From Pelagibius sp028280305 (lineage in GTDB: Bacteria > Pseudomonadota > Alphaproteobacteria > Kiloniellales > Kiloniellaceae), in NCBI RefSeq assembly GCF_965233615.1, contig NZ_OZ247495.1: a DNA stretch of 64,000 nucleotides; one strand, written 5' to 3'. The notes below the pieces were generated by a model. It saw only the letters and a program-made list of their open reading frames with translations. It had not been told where the DNA came from and made no database searches. This document shows, in pieces, positions 8,017 to 17,528 of this stretch; position 1 is the first letter of the stretch; every line of letters begins with the position of its first letter. A program made the position numbers and the translations under genes.

Positions 8017-11000
8017 CTATTCGGCGGGGGCGCTGCTGGGCTTCTGGGCCGACTTCTCGTCCGGTTGCGCGCGGCGGCGCCCGAAAATGCGCCGCAGAAG
8101 GACATAGAAGACCGGCGTCAGCAGGAGGCCGAAGAAGGTAACGCCCAGCATGCCGGAGAAGACGGAGGTGCCCAGTGCCTGGCGCATCTCGGCGCCGGGG
8201 CCCTGGGCGATGGCCAGGGGCAGAACCCCCAGGATAAAGGCAAAGGCCGTCATCAGGATCGGGCGCAGACGCAGGCGCGACGCCTCGACGGTGGCCTCGA
8301 TCAATTCCTTGCCCTCTTCTTCAAGCTGCTTGGCGAACTCCACGATCAGAATGGCGTTCTTGGCCGCCAGGCCAACAAGCACGATCAAGCCGACCTGGGT
8401 CAGGATGTTGTTGTCCATGTCCCGGAAATTCACCCCCAGCAAAGCCGCCAGGATACTGGTGGGCACGATGAGAATGATGGCCAGAGGCAGCACCCAGCTT
8501 TCATACTGTGCGGCCAGGACAAGGAAGGCGAAGATCACCGCCAGGGCGAAGATATAGATCGCCGCATCGCCGGCGATTTTTTCCTGATAGGCGAGTTCAG
8601 TCCACTCGAAGCTCAGGCCGCGGGGCAGACTGTTGTCCGCCATGCGTTCCATGATCTCAAGGCTCTCGCCGGTGGAAACGCCGGGCGCCGCGTTGCCCTG
8701 AAGGGGCACCGATACCAGCATGTTGTATCGTTGCACGAGGTCCGGGCCGGAGCGGTTCTGGATCTCGACCAGGGTGCCAAGCGGCACCAGCGCTCCGGTG
8801 GCCGAGCGCACCTTCAGTCCGACGATGTCTTCCGGCGCCAGGCGGAACTGCTGATCGGCCTGGACGCGCACCTGATAGAGTCGCCCGAAGGCATTGAAGT
8901 CGTTCACATAGGTCGAGCCCAGGTTGACCGACAAGGCTTCGAAGATGTTGGCGATCGGTACGTTCAGCATCTGCGCGCGCACCCGGTCGATCTCCAGGAA
9001 AATCTGCGGGCTGGAGGCGGAGAAGGTGGTGAAAACACCGGCGACACCAGGCGTCTGCTGCGCTTGGCCCATCATCTGGAAAGCCGCGGCGAGAACCCGG
9101 CGCAGGTCCGACCCCTGGGTTTCCTGAAGCTGCATCTTGAAACCGCCGGCATTGCCGACGCCGCGCACCGGCGGTGGCGGGATGGCGATGATGAAAGCTT
9201 CCCGGATCGACTGAAGGCGCTGGTAGAGCTGGCCGATGATCGCGCCGGCCGGCAGTCCCTGCTCGATACGCGGATCGAACTCGTCGAAGCGCGCGAAGAT
9301 GACGCCCTGATTGGAAGCGTTGGTGAAGGTCGCGCCGGAAAAGCCCGCAAAGGCCACGGCATCGGTGACGCCGGGCGTCGAGTTCACGATCTCCGAGGCT
9401 TTGCGGATGACAGCGTCGGTGCGGTCGAGCGCCGATCCGTCCGGCAACTGCACGACCACGATGGCATAGCCCTGGTCCAGTGTCGGGATGAAGCCGCGCG
9501 GAACCGTGGTCAGCATGTAGTAGGCGCCGTAGATAAGGCCGGCGAAGACGACCATGACCCCGGCCAGCGTCGTGCCGCGGGAGACCAGCATGCGAATCAA
9601 GCTGGCGTAGGCGTTCGCCATGCGATCGAAGCCGTTGTTGAAGTGCGTCGCAATCCAGCGCCCGCCGCGGGCTACGGGGTTTTGCGACTGAGGCTTGTCG
9701 TGGCGCTGCAGCAGGATGGCCGCCATGGCGGGTGACAGCGTGAGGGAGTTGACCGACGAAATCGCCGTCGAGACGGCAATGGTCACGGCAAACTGCTGAT
9801 AGAACTGGCCGGAAACACCGGGAATGAAGGCGGTGGGGACGAAGACCGCGATCAAGACCAGCGAGGTGGCGATGAGCGCCCCGGCCACTTCGTCCATGGT
9901 GCGGTGGGAGGCGTCACTCGGACTCATCCCGTTGGCGATGTTCCGCTCGACGTTCTCGACCACCACGATGGCGTCATCGACAACGATACCGATCGCCAGG
10001 ACCAGGCCGAAAAGCGTCAGCATGTTGATCGAGTAGCCGAGCGCCAGCATGACGGCAAAGGTGCCGACCAGGGAAACCGGAATCGCAAGGATTGGAATCA
10101 GGGCCGTCCGCCAGGATTGCAGGAAGACGATGATCACCACGACGACCAGCAGAACTGCTTCGAAGATGGTCGTATAGACAGCGTCGATGGATGCGGAGAT
10201 GAATTCGGTCGGGTTATAAACGACCTGGTAGGCCAAACCTTCGGGGAAGTCGGCGCTCACCTCCTCCATCACCTGAAGGATCTCTTCCGCTGTTGCCAGG
10301 GCATTACTGCCGGGCCGCTGGAAGATACCCAGGGCGACGGCCGGCTTGTTGTTCAGGTAGGAGTTGGTGACATAGTCCTGTGCGCCCAATTCCACCCGCG
10401 CCACGTCGCGTACCCGCACAATGCGCCCATCCTCCGTCGCGCGGACGATGACATTGCCGAACTCCCTGGCCTCGTCGAAACGGCCCTGGGTGGTGACCGT
10501 ATACTGAAAGGCATTGTCGGCTTCGTTCGGCGGTGCGCCGAGAGCACCGCCGGATACCTGCACGTTCTGTTCGCGCAGCGCACTCACCACGTCGCCCGGA
10601 GTCAGGCTGTAGGCCGAGAGCTTCTCCGGGTCGATCCAGACCCGAAGGGCGAACTGACGCTCGCCGAAGATGGTCAGGTTGCCGACGCCGTCCAGGCGGA
10701 CGAGGATGTCGCGCACCCGCGAACGTGCGTAGTTGGAGACGTAAAGCTGATCGTAGGTTTCGTCCGGCGAGAGCATATGAACGACCATCATCAGGTCGGC
10801 CGAACTCTTGTTGGTGGAGATCCCCAGACGCCTTACTTCCTCGGGCAGGCGGGCCTCGGCGATGGAGACCCGGTTCTGTACCAGAACCTGCGCATCGTCG
10901 AGATCGGTACCCAGTTCGAAGGTAACTGTCAGCGACATGCTGCCGTCTGAGGTGGAGTAGGAAGACATGTAGATCATGCCCTCGACTCCGTTGATTTCCT

Positions 11001-11205
11001 GCTCCAGCGGTGTCGCCACCGTGGCCGCCACGGTTTCGGCATCGGCGCCGGGGTAGCTGGCCTGGACGACAATGGAAGGGGGCGCGATTTCCGGGTACTG
11101 CGAAACCGGCAGCTGCGTATAGGCAACAAGCCCCAGGATCACCATGATGATCGAGAGCACCGAAGCGAAGATCGGACGCTCGACGAAGAAGTGTGCAAAG
11201 TTCAT
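8017..11205 (-). CDS. RND multidrug efflux pump, inner-membrane subunit (AcrB/MexB-like, HAE1)
   Basis: A 1062-residue RND transporter, the usual length for AcrB-type pumps, driven by the proton gradient. The N-terminus (MNFAHFFVERPIFASVLSI) is the standard first helix. The proton-relay pair of Asp residues is in the fourth helix (GLVLAIGIVVDDAIVVVENVER), and the permease repeats and large periplasmic loops follow. GFIPTLDQGYAIVVVQLP after the seventh helix is typical of HAE1 pumps for drugs and hydrophobic compounds rather than metal pumps. It is encoded 68 bases after the membrane-fusion subunit. No outer-membrane TolC partner is nearby, so a housekeeping TolC is likely used. Confidence 0.95.
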   Translation of the reverse strand: MNFAHFFVERPIFASVLSIIMVILGLVAYTQLPVSQYPEIAPPSIVVQASYPGADAETVAATVATPLEQEINGVEGMIYMSSYSTSDGSMSLTVTFELGTDLDDAQVLVQNRVSIAEARLPEEVRRLGISTNKSSADLMMVVHMLSPDETYDQLYVSNYARSRVRDILVRLDGVGNLTIFGERQFALRVWIDPEKLSAYSLTPGDVVSALREQNVQVSGGALGAPPNEADNAFQYTVTTQGRFDEAREFGNVIVRATEDGRIVRVRDVARVELGAQDYVTNSYLNNKPAVALGIFQRPGSNALATAEEILQVMEEVSADFPEGLAYQVVYNPTEFISASIDAVYTTIFEAVLLVVVVIIVFLQSWRTALIPILAIPVSLVGTFAVMLALGYSINMLTLFGLVLAIGIVVDDAIVVVENVERNIANGMSPSDASHRTMDEVAGALIATSLVLIAVFVPTAFIPGVSGQFYQQFAVTIAVSTAISSVNSLTLSPAMAAILLQRHDKPQSQNPVARGGRWIATHFNNGFDRMANAYASLIRMLVSRGTTLAGVMVVFAGLIYGAYYMLTTVPRGFIPTLDQGYAIVVVQLPDGSALDRTDAVIRKASEIVNSTPGVTDAVAFAGFSGATFTNASNQGVIFARFDEFDPRIEQGLPAGAIIGQLYQRLQSIREAFIIAIPPPPVRGVGNAGGFKMQLQETQGSDLRRVLAAAFQMMGQAQQTPGVAGVFTTFSASSPQIFLEIDRVRAQMLNVPIANIFEALSVNLGSTYVNDFNAFGRLYQVRVQADQQFRLAPEDIVGLKVRSATGALVPLGTLVEIQNRSGPDLVQRYNMLVSVPLQGNAAPGVSTGESLEIMERMADNSLPRGLSFEWTELAYQEKIAGDAAIYIFALAVIFAFLVLAAQYESWVLPLAIILIVPTSILAALLGVNFRDMDNNILTQVGLIVLVGLAAKNAILIVEFAKQLEEEGKELIEATVEASRLRLRPILMTAFAFILGVLPLAIAQGPGAEMRQALGTSVFSGMLGVTFFGLLLTPVFYVLLRRIFGRRRAQPDEKSAQKPSSAPAE

Positions 11206-11273
11206 GGCTGCGTCCCTACCAGGCGGCCGAAAGAATTGTTGACCTTATCGGCCACCAAAGAGATTGGTCCGCG

Positions 11274-12428
11274 CTATTGTTCGCGGACCTGTGCAAGCTC
11301 GGACTCCTCAGGTGCGACGACAATGCCGGGCCGTACCCGCATCAGGCCTTCGATAACGATCCGCTCTTCACCGTTCAGCCCGTCGCGGACCACCCGGTAG
11401 CCGTCGATCTTGGGACCGGGGCGAACTTCGCGAATGGCAACCGTTCCCTTGTCGTCGACGACATAGACGATGCGCTTGTTCTGATCGGCTGTGATGGCCT
11501 CGTCGGGAATCAGGATGCCGGTGTAAGGCAGCGATCCTGGGACGTTTACGCGGCCAAAGAGGCCGGGCTGCAGAACCAGGTCCTGGTTGGGCAGGATCGC
11601 CCTGACCCGCATGGTGCCGGACTCCCGGTCCAGGCGGTTTTCGGAGAAGTCGAGCTGGCCGCTGCGCGTCGCGGAAATGCTGTCGCCGAGCGTTACCGTA
11701 ACCGGCAGTCCACCGCCGCCTTCCTGCATGGAAGCACCGCGAGACCGGGCGTCGCGGGCATAGGCCAGGTAATAGCGCTCATTGATGTCGAAGTAGAAAT
11801 AGATCGGATCGAGAGAGACGATAGAAGTGAGGACCGTCTCATTGGCTCTGATCAGGTTACCGACGGAGAGCAGATCCCGGCCGATGCGCCCGGCAAAGGG
11901 TGCCCGGATTTCCGTGTACTCCAGGTCAAGGGCCGCTGACTCCCGCGCCGCTCTGGCTCCGGCGACCTCAGCCTGCGACGAAATGAACTCCTGGCGCCGC
12001 TCATCGACGACGCTGCGCGAGATATTGCCGCGGCCGACAAGTTCTTCGGCACGCTCCAGTTCCTTCCTGGCGAACTCCAGGCGCGCCTGAGCCACTTGCA
12101 GGGCTGCGTCGGCCTGCCTCAGAGTTGCCTGGAACGGGCGTTGATCGATGGTGAAGAGCAGTTGTCCTTCTTCCACCAGCGCTCCGTCTTCGAAGTGAAT
12201 CTGATCCAGATAGCCGCCGACCCGGGCGCTGACCTGCACTTCGTCCACAGCTTCGAAGCGGCCGACGAATTCGTCGTCCTCCAAGATCTGCTTTACCAGA
12301 GGCTTGGCCGTCGTCACCGCCGGTGGCGGTGGGGGCCCGGCATTGGCTTGGGCAGCCTGATCGACGTCGTCGCAGGCTGCAAGCACGGCTAGCGCCGCGA
12401 AGGGAAATAGGAAACGCAGCATCGTCAT
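11274..12428 (-). CDS. RND efflux periplasmic adaptor (membrane fusion protein, AcrA-like)
   Basis: A 384-residue adaptor lipoprotein. A signal peptide ends in the lipobox LAAC (about residues 16-19). The lipoyl half-motifs (GYLDQIHFEDGALVEEGQLL near 71-90, and EIRAPFAGRIGRD after the coiled-coil hairpin) flank a helical hairpin rich in Ala, Glu and Arg. The beta-barrel and membrane-proximal domains follow. It is the first gene of the pump operon, upstream of the AcrB-like subunit. No dedicated TetR regulator is adjacent, and the upstream gap (12429-12827) is long enough to hold the promoter. Confidence 0.93.
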   Translation of the reverse strand: MTMLRFLFPFAALAVLAACDDVDQAAQANAGPPPPPAVTTAKPLVKQILEDDEFVGRFEAVDEVQVSARVGGYLDQIHFEDGALVEEGQLLFTIDQRPFQATLRQADAALQVAQARLEFARKELERAEELVGRGNISRSVVDERRQEFISSQAEVAGARAARESAALDLEYTEIRAPFAGRIGRDLLSVGNLIRANETVLTSIVSLDPIYFYFDINERYYLAYARDARSRGASMQEGGGGLPVTVTLGDSISATRSGQLDFSENRLDRESGTMRVRAILPNQDLVLQPGLFGRVNVPGSLPYTGILIPDEAITADQNKRIVYVVDDKGTVAIREVRPGPKIDGYRVVRDGLNGEERIVIEGLMRVRPGIVVAPEESELAQVREQ

Positions 12429-12827
12429 CGCTCGCCCTGAGGTTGGTTGAGAAAAGCAATGCCAGAAGGAGAGGACGCCGCGGCAGCGACACTCTCCGGT
12501 CCGACCCAGCAGACGACATAGTTATGGTAGCGGGCGGGAGATACAACCCTATGAGAAATTAATAATCATTGCGATTGATGAAAAGGAGGGCGCTATAGCA
12601 GAGGTTGTCGCAAATCTGACACGAATCTCCATAGGCAGACTTCCTGACAAGCCCCTGACCTTTACTTCTCCGGAAGTACATCTCCTGAAATCCGAGTTTC
12701 CGTCGTTTGGCGATGCAATCGCCTTGGTTTGTGAGGATTCTCATACGCGATAGCCGCCAGCCAAGCCAAAATCCCGGCATAGGGGCCAGTTGGTGACGGT
12801 CCCGAACAGAGGTGGAGGAGGAAACTC
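12429..12827. other. Non-coding gap upstream of the efflux operon
   Basis: About 400 bases without a convincing gene. It is more AT-rich than its surroundings (for example AAATTAATAATCATT near 12555-12570), as expected for the efflux promoter, which would read leftwards. A short inverted repeat TACTTC-TCCG-GAAGTA lies at 12663-12678 and could be an operator, but no regulator gene is next to it. An open frame on the minus strand (12559-12780) has atypical composition and no family likeness. Confidence 0.5.
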
Positions 12828-12908
12828 ATGGGACGTTTGCGGCTGACTTACTACACCGTTCTTATCTTCACGACGGCCGTCATCGCCAGCGCGATTGCCA
12901 ACGCGTAA
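12828..12908 (+). CDS. 26-residue hydrophobic small protein
   Basis: A very short ORF with a strong ribosome binding site (GGAGGAGGAAACTC directly before ATG at 12828). Its product, MGRLRLTYYTVLIFTTAVIA followed by SAIANA, has a basic N-terminus and one hydrophobic helix. It could be a single-pass membrane microprotein. It also looks like a Sec signal peptide ending in A-N-A, so it may be a leader or the remnant of an exported protein. No continuation is seen in the other frames. It stands alone between the efflux operon promoter region and the convergent SulP gene. Confidence 0.45.
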   Translation: MGRLRLTYYTVLIFTTAVIASAIANA

Positions 12909-13014
12909 CGAGCGGAATTCCCGGGTTGGGCAGTGATGCCGTTCTGCTATGCGAAACGCCCGGGCCTGCCGATAGGCGCAGCGACTCCATATGGGTCACC
13001 AGGTCCGTGATGCG

Positions 13015-14790
13015 TTATCCGCATGGCGGTGTTGCCTGCGCCGGGGCGTTCGGCGTTTCGGGGTGAGCTGACGCCTTGCCGGTCGTCTCGGGATCGAGGG
13101 CCGCCAGGGCATCGTAGTGGCTGAGGAAAATCTTGCCGCTAAGCTCTTCGAGGAAATGCGAGCGCTTCAGCTTGTCCATCACCGGACCTTTCACCTCCGA
13201 GAGATGGAAGCGGACCCCGGCCGCATCGAGGCGCTCGACCAGCGTTTCCAGGCTTTCCAGCGCGCTGGCGTCAATGTCGTTCACTGCCGAGCAGACCAGC
13301 ACGACATGGTTGATCGCCTTGTCGGCCACGGCCATGTCGTAAAGCTTGTCTTCCAACCACCGGGCGTTGGCGAAGTAGAGACTCTCATCGACTCGCAGGC
13401 TCAGGATGGCCGGGCTTGTCACCACGCTGTGGCGTTTAATGTTGCGGAAATGATGACTGCCCGGCACTTGGCCCACCACTGCCATGTGGGGCCGGCTGGA
13501 ACGGGCCAAAAACAGCACGATGGAGAGGGTGACGCCGGTAATGATCCCGGCCTCCACCCCGGCGGCCAGGACCATCACGATCGTTGCCGCCATGGCCGCG
13601 AAGTCGCCCTTGGCATAGTGCCAGGTGCGTTTCAGCGCCGGAAGATCGATCAGCGACAGTACGGCGACCACGATGGTGGCGGCCAGGGTTGCTTTGGGGA
13701 GTTGCTGAAACAAGGGCGTCAGGAGCAAGGCAGCCAGGCCGATGCCGACGGCGGTCATGACCCCGGCCATAGGGGTACGCGCGCCGGCATCGAAGTTGAC
13801 GACGGAGCGGGCGAAGCCCCCGGTCACCGGGTAGCCGCCGGTCATGCCGGCAGCGACGTTGGCGGTGCCGAGCCCGACCAGTTCCCTGTTCGCGTCGATG
13901 CGCTCGCGCCGCTTGGCGGCCAGTGTCTGGGCGACGGAAACCGACTCGACAAAGCCGACCACCGAAATCAATACGGCGGAGGGCAGCAGCTCCCGCCAGA
14001 GCGCCGGGTCGAACGGCGGCAGGGCTACCGGCGGCAGGCCCTGGGGGATTTCTCCGACGACCCTGACCCCGGCATCGCCCAGCGACAGCAGGTCGACCAA
14101 CACAATGGTGACGACGACGGCTGCCACTGGTCCGGCTTTGGCGATGCTGTCGGCGAGCCTTGGGCCCAGCCCGGCTCTCATCAACAAGGGTTTCAAGAAG
14201 CGGCGGACCCAGAACAGGAACAGCGTGGCGCCGGCGCCGATGGCCAGGGTCGCCCCGTTCACCGAATCGATCCGGTCGGCGAGAGAGCGGACCAACTCGA
14301 TCAGGTTGTGCCCGGAGGCCTCGATTCCCAGAATGTGTTTCAACTGGCTGGCGGCGATCAGGATCCCCGAGGCCGTGATGAAGCCCGAGATCACCGGATG
14401 GCTGAGCAGGCTGGCCAGAAAGCCGAGGCGCAGCAGTCCCATGGCGATGAGAAAGACCCCGGAAATCAATGCCAGGGCAAGGGCCGCGCCGCGGTACTCC
14501 GGCGTGCCTGCAGCGGTCAGGTCCCCGACCGCCGCTGCGGTCATCAGCGAAACCACGGCGACCGGGCCGACGGCCAGAGTGGAAGAACTGCCGAAGAGCG
14601 CATAGGCGGCGAGCGGGGCCATGCTGGCGTAGAGCCCGACCTCCGGCGGCAAGCCGGCCAGCAAGGCATAGGCCAGGCTCTGCGGTATCAGCATGATGGT
14701 GACAATCACCGCCGCCAGGGCGTCGCCCTGGAAAGACACCTTGTCGTAGCGGCGCATCCAGGCGAGGCCCGGCAGCAGGCGTTCGATCAT
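13015..14790 (-). CDS. SulP-family anion permease with STAS domain
   Basis: A 591-residue SulP transporter. The N-terminal half holds the 10-14 helix membrane domain, with the family signature in QSLAYALLAGLPPEVGLYAS (about residues 37-56) and a second in GFVESVSVAQTLAAKRRE. The C-terminal ~120 residues form a cytosolic STAS domain (SLYFANARWLEDKL, VVLVCSAVNDIDASALESLE). SulP proteins carry sulfate, bicarbonate or dicarboxylates. It is the last gene of a sulfide-oxidation operon, after the SQR fusion, so sulfate, thiosulfate or sulfite traffic is a reasonable inference. A palindromic repeat sits in the 105-base gap before it. Confidence 0.9.
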   Translation of the reverse strand: MIERLLPGLAWMRRYDKVSFQGDALAAVIVTIMLIPQSLAYALLAGLPPEVGLYASMAPLAAYALFGSSSTLAVGPVAVVSLMTAAAVGDLTAAGTPEYRGAALALALISGVFLIAMGLLRLGFLASLLSHPVISGFITASGILIAASQLKHILGIEASGHNLIELVRSLADRIDSVNGATLAIGAGATLFLFWVRRFLKPLLMRAGLGPRLADSIAKAGPVAAVVVTIVLVDLLSLGDAGVRVVGEIPQGLPPVALPPFDPALWRELLPSAVLISVVGFVESVSVAQTLAAKRRERIDANRELVGLGTANVAAGMTGGYPVTGGFARSVVNFDAGARTPMAGVMTAVGIGLAALLLTPLFQQLPKATLAATIVVAVLSLIDLPALKRTWHYAKGDFAAMAATIVMVLAAGVEAGIITGVTLSIVLFLARSSRPHMAVVGQVPGSHHFRNIKRHSVVTSPAILSLRVDESLYFANARWLEDKLYDMAVADKAINHVVLVCSAVNDIDASALESLETLVERLDAAGVRFHLSEVKGPVMDKLKRSHFLEELSGKIFLSHYDALAALDPETTGKASAHPETPNAPAQATPPCG

Positions 14791-14817
14791 GTTTTGCTTC
14801 CGCTCTATATCAAATGG

Positions 14818-14883
14818 TTAGAGCAGATTCACCGGGTTGGAGGGATCGCTCACGTGATTCCATCCAACCCGGATCTGCTCTAG
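14818..14883. repeat. Palindromic repeat, family 2, inside the sulfide operon
   Basis: A near-perfect inverted repeat: outer arms TTAGAGCAGAT and ATCTGCTCTAG, inner arms CCGGGTTGGA and TCCAACCCGG, with a short central loop. The outer arms match the element at 7937-8000. It lies between the SQR fusion and the SulP gene on the same strand, so it would be transcribed as a stable mRNA hairpin that could separate or stabilise the two messages. Confidence 0.75.
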
Positions 14884-14895
14884 GCCCGGGGCCGC

Positions 14896-16563
14896 TCAGT
14901 TGACGACTTCCGGTTTGGCCAGCCATTCCCTGCCCCGCAGCATCGCCTGCCAATAGACCGGCGGCAGGATCTTTTCCTTGAGCAGCCAGGCCAGGCGGCT
15001 CGGCTGCTTGCCGTTGATCAGCCAGCCCGGAAAGCTCGGCAACAGCTTGCCGCCGTAACCGAACTCGGCCAGCACGATTTTCCCGCGCTCCACCGTCAGC
15101 GGGCAGGAACCGTAGCCATCGTAGTGGCCGATGGCGACCTTGTGCCCCATGTCGGCCAGGACGTTTTGCGCCACCACCGGCGCCTGTTTGCGGGCCGCCG
15201 CTGCCGTCTTGGCGTTGGGGGCGTTCATCACGTCGCCGAGGCTCCAGATGTTTTCGTAAGTCTTGTGGCGCAGGGTGTTCTGGTCGACATCCACCCAGCC
15301 GGCCTGATCGGCAAGCGGACTGACGCGGATAAAGTCCGGGGCGCATTGCGGCGGGCAGACGTGGATCATGTCGAACCTGCGCTCGACTCTCTTGGTGTTG
15401 CCATCGGCGTCGGTTTGATCGAACCAGGCCCGCCTGGACGGCCCATCGACTGCGACGAGGTTGTGACTGAATTTCAGTTCGGCCCGGTACTTCTCGATAT
15501 AGTCCATAAGGGCGGGCACGTAATCCTTGACCCCGAAGAGCACGGCGCCGGCGTTGTAGAAGGCGATGTCGATACGGTCGAGCGTCCCGCTGCGCAGCCA
15601 ATGATCGGCCGAGAGATAGAGCGCCTTTTGCGGTGCGCCGGCGCATTTGATCGGCATCGGCGGCTGGGTGAAAAGCGCGGTTCCCGCCTTCAGCTCATTG
15701 ACCAGTTGCCAGGTGTAGGGCGCCAGATCGAAACGGTAGTTCGAGGTGACACCGTTCTTGCCGAGGGTGTCGACCAGCCCCTCCACCTTGTGCCAGTCCA
15801 GCTTCAGGCCGGGGCAGACCACCAGGCGGTCGTACTGAATGGCGCGGCAGCCTTCCAGCAGTACCACGTTGCGCTCCGGCTCGAAGGCGGCGACGGCGGC
15901 CTTGATCCAGTGCAGCCCCTTGGGCAGGACGGAGGAGAGGGTGCGGACGGTTTCCTCCGCCTCGAACACACCGGCGCCGACCAGTGTCCAGCCGGGCTGA
16001 TAGTAGTGAATATCCGCGGGGTCGATGATGGCGATCTCCAGGTCGCCGGCACGGTTCTGTAACGAGGAAGCAACGGCGATCCCCGCCGAACCGGCGCCGA
16101 TGATCACGATGTCGAACTTGCCGTCGATGGCCTCGCCCGGGGTTTTGCCTTGATTGGCGATCCGCCGCACCACGCCGGACATGTCGTAGCCGGCGTTCTT
16201 AGTGGCGACCAGAATGTCGGCCAGCGGCATCTTGCCGGCACGGCTGAGCGACCACAGCGTGATCGAGCGGGTGCCGCTGCGGCAGTAGGCGAAAACCGGT
16301 TTGGGCGCTGCGTCGAAGGTTTCGTCAAAGGCCGTTGCATCTGCGTCGCTGACCTTGCCGCTTTCGACCGGTAAATAGAGCGCCTGCAGACCAAGCGCCT
16401 GGGCTGCCTCCTCGATCTCATGAAACAACGGCTGGTCGTTGCCTTCCCCGTCGGGGCGGTTGCAGATAACGGTCCGGTAACCCGCCTCGGCAATCTGCTT
16501 CAGATCGCCGGGCAGGATCTGCGGCGCGACGCCGAAGCCGTTGTCGACTGTCTTGATTTCCAT
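14896..16563 (-). CDS. Fusion of a DUF442 (rhodanese/phosphatase-like) domain with a sulfide:quinone oxidoreductase
   Basis: A 555-residue two-domain protein. Residues 1-~135 form a DUF442 domain of the TIGR01244 type, with a C-R-S-G-T-R active loop at Cys94. Residues ~148-555 are an FAD/NAD(P)-fold oxidoreductase: dinucleotide motif GAGSAG at 157-162, and the SQR-like PIKCAGAPQKALYLSADHWL stretch carrying a redox Cys. SQR oxidises sulfide and passes electrons to quinone at the membrane, giving persulfide. The fused loop could take up sulfane sulfur, which is inference. Upstream are a persulfide-dioxygenase-like hydrolase and DUF2892; downstream is SulP. It starts 53 bases after the hydrolase. 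Confidence 0.88.
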   Translation of the reverse strand: MEIKTVDNGFGVAPQILPGDLKQIAEAGYRTVICNRPDGEGNDQPLFHEIEEAAQALGLQALYLPVESGKVSDADATAFDETFDAAPKPVFAYCRSGTRSITLWSLSRAGKMPLADILVATKNAGYDMSGVVRRIANQGKTPGEAIDGKFDIVIIGAGSAGIAVASSLQNRAGDLEIAIIDPADIHYYQPGWTLVGAGVFEAEETVRTLSSVLPKGLHWIKAAVAAFEPERNVVLLEGCRAIQYDRLVVCPGLKLDWHKVEGLVDTLGKNGVTSNYRFDLAPYTWQLVNELKAGTALFTQPPMPIKCAGAPQKALYLSADHWLRSGTLDRIDIAFYNAGAVLFGVKDYVPALMDYIEKYRAELKFSHNLVAVDGPSRRAWFDQTDADGNTKRVERRFDMIHVCPPQCAPDFIRVSPLADQAGWVDVDQNTLRHKTYENIWSLGDVMNAPNAKTAAAARKQAPVVAQNVLADMGHKVAIGHYDGYGSCPLTVERGKIVLAEFGYGGKLLPSFPGWLINGKQPSRLAWLLKEKILPPVYWQAMLRGREWLAKPEVVN

Positions 16564-16616
16564 GATTTCCTCCTGCCTCCCTTTTTTTTGAGGGAGTTGC
16601 TTTTTCTGGGCGCGCC

Positions 16617-17489
16617 TTACAGCGCGTCTACGGGAATCTTCAGGTAGCTGACCCCGTTGTCCTCTGGCGGCGGCATGTCACCGGCGCGCATGTTGACCTG
16701 GACCGAGGGCAGGATGAGAACCGGCATGTCGAGTTTTTTGTCGCGGGCGCTGCGCATGGCGACGAACTCGTCTTCGCTGATGCCGTCGTGGACGTGAATG
16801 TTGTTGGCTTTTTCCTCCGCCACGGTGGTTTCCCAGGCATAGGCGTCGCGGCCCGGCGCCTTATAGTCGTGACAGAGGAAAAGCCGTGTCTTGGGTGGCA
16901 GCGCCAGGATCTTGTGGATCGATTGGTAGAGCTGACGGGCATCGCCGCCCGGGAAGTCGCAGCGTGCGGTGCCGAAGTCCGGCATAAACAGCGTGTCGCC
17001 GACAAAGGCCGCATCGCCGACGATGTAGGTCGCGCAGGCCGGCGTGTGGCCGGGCGTGTGCATGACCTTCGCCTCCATCCCACCGATGGCGAAGGTCTCG
17101 CCATCCTTGAACAGCCGGTCGAATTGACGTCCATCCGTCGCGAAACTTTCTTCGGCGTGGAAGACCTTCTTGAAAACACCCTGCACCTTGTCGATCGCGG
17201 CACCGATCGCCACCGTGCCGCCGACCTCCTGCTTCAGGTAAGGGGCGGCTGTCAGGTGATCCGCGTGGACATGGGTTTCCAGGATCCACTCGACGGTCAG
17301 CTTCTCGGCCTTGACGAAGGCGATGACCGCATCGGCCGAAGCGGTGCCGGTGCGTCCCGACTTGGGGTCGTAGTCCATCACCGAGTCGACAATGGCGGCT
17401 TTGGCGGTTTCCGGGTCCCACACCACATGGGTAGCCGTGAAGGTTGCTTCATCGAAGAAGCTTTTGATCTTGGGGGTCATAGCATTCAC
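16617..17489 (-). CDS. Metallo-beta-lactamase-fold persulfide dioxygenase-like protein
   Basis: A 290-residue protein of the ETHE1/Blh branch of the metallo-beta-lactamase fold. The metal site begins with T-H-V-H-A-D-H (His73, His75, Asp77, His78), followed by HTPGHTPA and FVGDTLF, and LCHDYKAPGRD near the C-terminus. ETHE1-type enzymes use one iron to oxidise glutathione persulfide to sulfite. Its place directly before an SQR fusion supports that role here. The related Blh proteins in rhizobia and Xylella are controlled by BigR; no ArsR-type gene is present, but a Crp/Fnr regulator is. Confidence 0.87.
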   Translation of the reverse strand: MNAMTPKIKSFFDEATFTATHVVWDPETAKAAIVDSVMDYDPKSGRTGTASADAVIAFVKAEKLTVEWILETHVHADHLTAAPYLKQEVGGTVAIGAAIDKVQGVFKKVFHAEESFATDGRQFDRLFKDGETFAIGGMEAKVMHTPGHTPACATYIVGDAAFVGDTLFMPDFGTARCDFPGGDARQLYQSIHKILALPPKTRLFLCHDYKAPGRDAYAWETTVAEEKANNIHVHDGISEDEFVAMRSARDKKLDMPVLILPSVQVNMRAGDMPPPEDNGVSYLKIPVDAL

Positions 17490-17528
17490 TTCCCTAGGGT
17501 ATTTATCTTTGACTGCCGGTTCTCCGGC

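Noticed and set aside
12546..12575. An AT-rich stretch resembling a Fur box (ATTAATAATCATT)
   Set aside because: It matches the 19-base consensus too loosely, and no iron-linked gene is next to it.
12559..12780. A 73-codon minus-strand ORF upstream of the efflux operon
   Set aside because: No ribosome binding site or family likeness; codon use unlike the neighbours.
13117..14883. A 588-codon plus-strand frame opposite SulP
   Set aside because: It is a shadow of the SulP gene with skewed composition (Gly, His, Gln) and no motif.
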